From: DATAVB01 sp040414495 | GTDB lineage: Bacteria > Actinomycetota > Actinomycetes > Mycobacteriales > QHCD01 | Assembly: GCA_040414495.1 (NCBI GenBank) | Contig: JBEDUI010000253.1 | Span: 1-16,012, forward strand | Length of the DNA stretch: 16,012 nt | Direction: 5' to 3' | In this document: one piece after another, positions 14,143-16,012 of the stretch | How positions within the stretch are numbered: the stretch's first letter is position 1 | How the letters are laid out: the number at the start of each line of letters is the position of its first letter | Made by a program: the position numbers and the translations under genes | Notes under the pieces: generated by a model | Databases searched by the model: none | The model's input: the letters and a program-made list of their open reading frames with translations, nothing else | What the model was told of the DNA's origin: nothing

Positions 14143-15408
14143 GTGGCATCAGCGACCAACCAGGTCAGCCGAGACAGAACGCTCCGGCTAGCTTTCATAT
14201 CCGCGGTGGTTTCTCTGGTGGCCTCGTTCGCCGCGGTGGGCTCGACGATTCCGCTGTTCAACATTTACCGGGCCGAGGACGGGTTTACCAATGCCGGCAT
14301 CTCGGAAACCGTCGTCGCCTACTCCGCCGCCACGCTCATCACACTGTTGGTGCTGGGGCGACTGTCGAGTCATGTGGGCCGACGGCCCACCTCGATCGCC
14401 AGCCTCGGCCTGCTCCTGCTGGGTTGTCTGGTGCTGTTGAACGTGCACGATATCGGCATTCTGATTGCCGGTCGGCTGTTGATGGGCCTCGGTGCCGGGC
14501 TGGCCAGCAGCAGCCTCACCTCATACATCGTTGATGCGGCACCGGCCAGGCCGGCGTGGTTGGCTTCTGTCGCCTCCAGTCAAACGGTCATGCTCGGCCT
14601 CGCCGTCGGCGCTATTGCCTCCGGCGCCCTGGTCCAGTTCGGTCCCTGGCCACGAGATCTCATCTACTTGATGGTCATCGGCCTCCTGTTGCTGTCTGCC
14701 GCGCTCATCGCCATCAGCCCGGAAACCGCCAGCCCGACGCCGGGTGCTTGGCGATCACTGCGACCCCGGGTCGGCGTACCGGCCCGGGTCAGGCACCTGC
14801 TTCCGGTCGCGGCGGCGGTGTTCCTGGCCACTTGGGCGGCCGGCGCCTTCTACCAAGCTTTCGTGCCGGCGTTAGTCGAAGATCAACTCCACACCCGCAG
14901 CACGCTCGTCCTCGGCTTGGTGTTCGCTTCCTACATGGGTCCCAGCGCTCTGGGCGCTCCTCTCGGCGGCCGCTTCACACCAGCGGCGGCCCAACGCATC
15001 GGTATGACCGTGTTTCTGACCGGAATGACCGCCATCATCACCGCGATTACCACCGGCACACTGGCGTTGTTCGTCGCCGCGACCATCGTCGCCGGCGCCG
15101 CGCAAGGCATCGCGATCAGCGCCGCCACCCGAGGTCTGCTGCACGGCAGCACCCTGGCCGACCGGGCGCCGACATTCAGCGTGATCTATCTCCTGAGCTA
15201 CAGCGGCGCCACAATCCCTGCCCTCATCGCCGGTCAGCTTTCCACCACCTTCTCGCTGCCGCAGATCGCCCTTGGATACGGCGGACTTGCCCTCGTCGCG
15301 ACCCTGTTCACCGTCATTGCCGCTCGCAACCCGCGGACGACACGGCCGGAGACGGCTAGCGCGGTCAGTAATCATGACGAACCTCATTCGGACCTCAGCC
15401 GAAGCTGA
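14143..15408 (+). CDS. Major facilitator superfamily (MFS) transporter
   Basis: A 421-residue polytopic membrane protein with about 12 hydrophobic helices. After the second helix it carries the MFS motif A pattern GRLSSHVGRR (residues 72-81). The helix following that motif contains GRLLMGLGAGLASS (110-123). A cytoplasmic loop of ~30 residues (about 192-218) divides the two halves. The start is GTG 14143, with AGAGAGG 9 bases upstream. The tail after ~residue 395 is hydrophilic. Its position after two oxidoreductases and a TetR regulator suggests a drug or metabolite exporter of the proton-antiport type, though an uptake role cannot be excluded. A single TTA codon is at 14872. A hairpin at 14030-14049 separates it from the reductases, so it may also have its own promoter. 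Confidence 0.9.
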   Translation: MASATNQVSRDRTLRLAFISAVVSLVASFAAVGSTIPLFNIYRAEDGFTNAGISETVVAYSAATLITLLVLGRLSSHVGRRPTSIASLGLLLLGCLVLLNVHDIGILIAGRLLMGLGAGLASSSLTSYIVDAAPARPAWLASVASSQTVMLGLAVGAIASGALVQFGPWPRDLIYLMVIGLLLLSAALIAISPETASPTPGAWRSLRPRVGVPARVRHLLPVAAAVFLATWAAGAFYQAFVPALVEDQLHTRSTLVLGLVFASYMGPSALGAPLGGRFTPAAAQRIGMTVFLTGMTAIITAITTGTLALFVAATIVAGAAQGIAISAATRGLLHGSTLADRAPTFSVIYLLSYSGATIPALIAGQLSTTFSLPQIALGYGGLALVATLFTVIAARNPRTTRPETASAVSNHDEPHSDLSRS

Positions 15409-15409
15409 G
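15394..15409 (+). terminator. Hairpin over the MFS stop codon
   Basis: CTCAGC-CGAA-GCTGAG forms a 6-base stem with a four-base loop and overlaps the MFS stop (15406-15408). No T-run follows. A second hairpin, TGGCGG (15485-15490) with CCGCCA (15502-15507), lies ~80 bases downstream. Either may help end transcription. Confidence 0.35.
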
Positions 15410-15438
15410 TAGGTAAATGTCCACTTATTCGTTCGAGC

Positions 15439-15452
15439 GGACCTCACAGTCC
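15439..15452. promoter_or_regulatory. Weak TetR-like half-site pair
   Basis: GGAC-CTCACA-GTCC has the same inner arms and 6-base spacer as O1 and O2 but lacks the outer AT/AT bases. A looser GGAC-TATTTA-GTAC lies at 15549-15562. Both are in the gap upstream of the GNAT gene. They may be weak sites for the same regulator or chance matches. Confidence 0.25.
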
Positions 15453-15626
15453 ACTACGCGGCCATCTCATCTAGAACTTTGTCGTGGCGGAAGATACATC
15501 CCCGCCAAGAACAGCTGGACAATGCTCGTCACGACGCTTGCCAAGACTGGACTATTTAGTACGCTTGCGTGAGGCAGGTAGGCGTCTCGTGGACGTCTTC
15601 AGTATCACCAGGGGAGCAGCACGCTG

Positions 15627-16012
15627 ATGACCAGGCCGTACGACGAGTCTCAGTCCGGGCGCCGGCAGGCATTTCCGGTTTCGGACTACAGCGAATGGTT
15701 GGATGAAGGTACCGCGGTCGCGGAATCGGATGTTGTAGCGCACTCGGATTACGACGTGGTCGTGCAGCACCTGCCCGACCAGCATCGGTACGTCGCATGG
15801 ATCAATTCAGCGCAGGTCGGGCATCTGGACTACAAGTTCGTCGGCAAGCGTATTGCCTTGCTGTCAACGGAAGTGGAACAGGAGTATCGGCGCCACGGCG
15901 TCGCGACAGAGCTCATCGGCGCGACACTGGAGGACATCCGCCGCACCGGCACGAGGATCACCGTCATCTGTCCGGTCGTGCGCGCTTTCATCAACCAGTA
16001 CCCGCAATACGA
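15627..16012 (+). CDS. GNAT family N-acetyltransferase (YjdJ-like), 3' end outside window
   Basis: The frame runs from ATG 15627 to the right edge, giving 128 residues and no stop. GGGGAG (15611-15616) lies 10 bases upstream. Residues ~55-128 match the small COG2388/YjdJ acetyltransferase pattern: GHLDYKFVGKRIALLSTEV, the acetyl-CoA loop EQEYRRHGVATELI (84-97, with the R-x-x-G-x-A turn), and CPVVRAFINQYPQY near the end. Only a few residues should be missing if it has the family's usual end. An extra ~45 acidic, hydrophilic residues at the N-terminus are not part of that small family and show no motif. Acceptor substrate unknown. It lies 218 bases beyond the MFS gene and may be unrelated to it. 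Confidence 0.75.
   Translation, partial: MTRPYDESQSGRRQAFPVSDYSEWLDEGTAVAESDVVAHSDYDVVVQHLPDQHRYVAWINSAQVGHLDYKFVGKRIALLSTEVEQEYRRHGVATELIGATLEDIRRTGTRITVICPVVRAFINQYPQY

Overview
This is high-GC actinobacterial (Actinomycetota) chromosome. The signs are strong G/C third-position bias in the flanking genes, GTG starts, Tat and lipoprotein export signals, a choice-of-anchor-P-type secreted protein and a TetR/quinone-oxidoreductase/MFS cluster. I cannot place it to genus.

Left part, 1-5334. The window opens inside the 3' end of a secreted-type (alpha/alpha)6 six-hairpin glycosidase. Next comes a phytanoyl-CoA-dioxygenase-like Fe(II)/2-oxoglutarate enzyme (1260-2069). A large exported protein (2150-4807, minus strand) converges on it; this protein has a sialidase-like propeller, two Ig-like domains and a choice-of-anchor P domain. 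The 80 bases between the two stop codons, and both stop codons, lie inside five tandem copies of an 18-base repeat (2066-2154). A small lipoprotein (4912-5334) is transcribed divergently from the large exported protein.

Middle part, 5427-10036. This is a visibly lower-GC module: two hand-counted 60-base lines gave 50% and 53% GC, against 72% in a line of the right-hand cluster. It contains a Tat-exported family-5 solute-binding lipoprotein (minus strand). Divergent from it are an IclR regulator, an amidohydrolase-2/ACMSD-like enzyme and a small Rieske [2Fe-2S] protein; the last two overlap by 4 bases. All four genes contain TTA leucine codons. No permease, ATPase or oxygenase large subunit is present, so the module is regulator + uptake receptor + hydrolase/decarboxylase + redox protein with an unknown substrate. 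The amidohydrolase-Rieske pair is the best candidate for an uncharacterised pathway.

Right part, 10059-16012. A TetR-type C-terminal half without its DNA-binding domain (10059-10508, minus strand) is followed by about 480 bases with no gene I can support. Then comes an intact TetR regulator (10992-11678, minus strand) facing two tandem, closely similar zinc-free quinone oxidoreductase/MDR genes (12019-12936 and 13039-13983) and an MFS exporter (14143-15408). The TetR-oxidoreductase intergenic region carries two palindromes of the same form, ATGGAC-N6-GTCCAT. One overlaps the likely oxidoreductase promoter and the other the likely tetR promoter. This suggests an autoregulated stress or detoxification cluster in which the reductases modify a toxic carbonyl or quinone and the MFS protein exports it. 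The window ends inside a GNAT acetyltransferase gene (15627 onward) that is cut by the edge.
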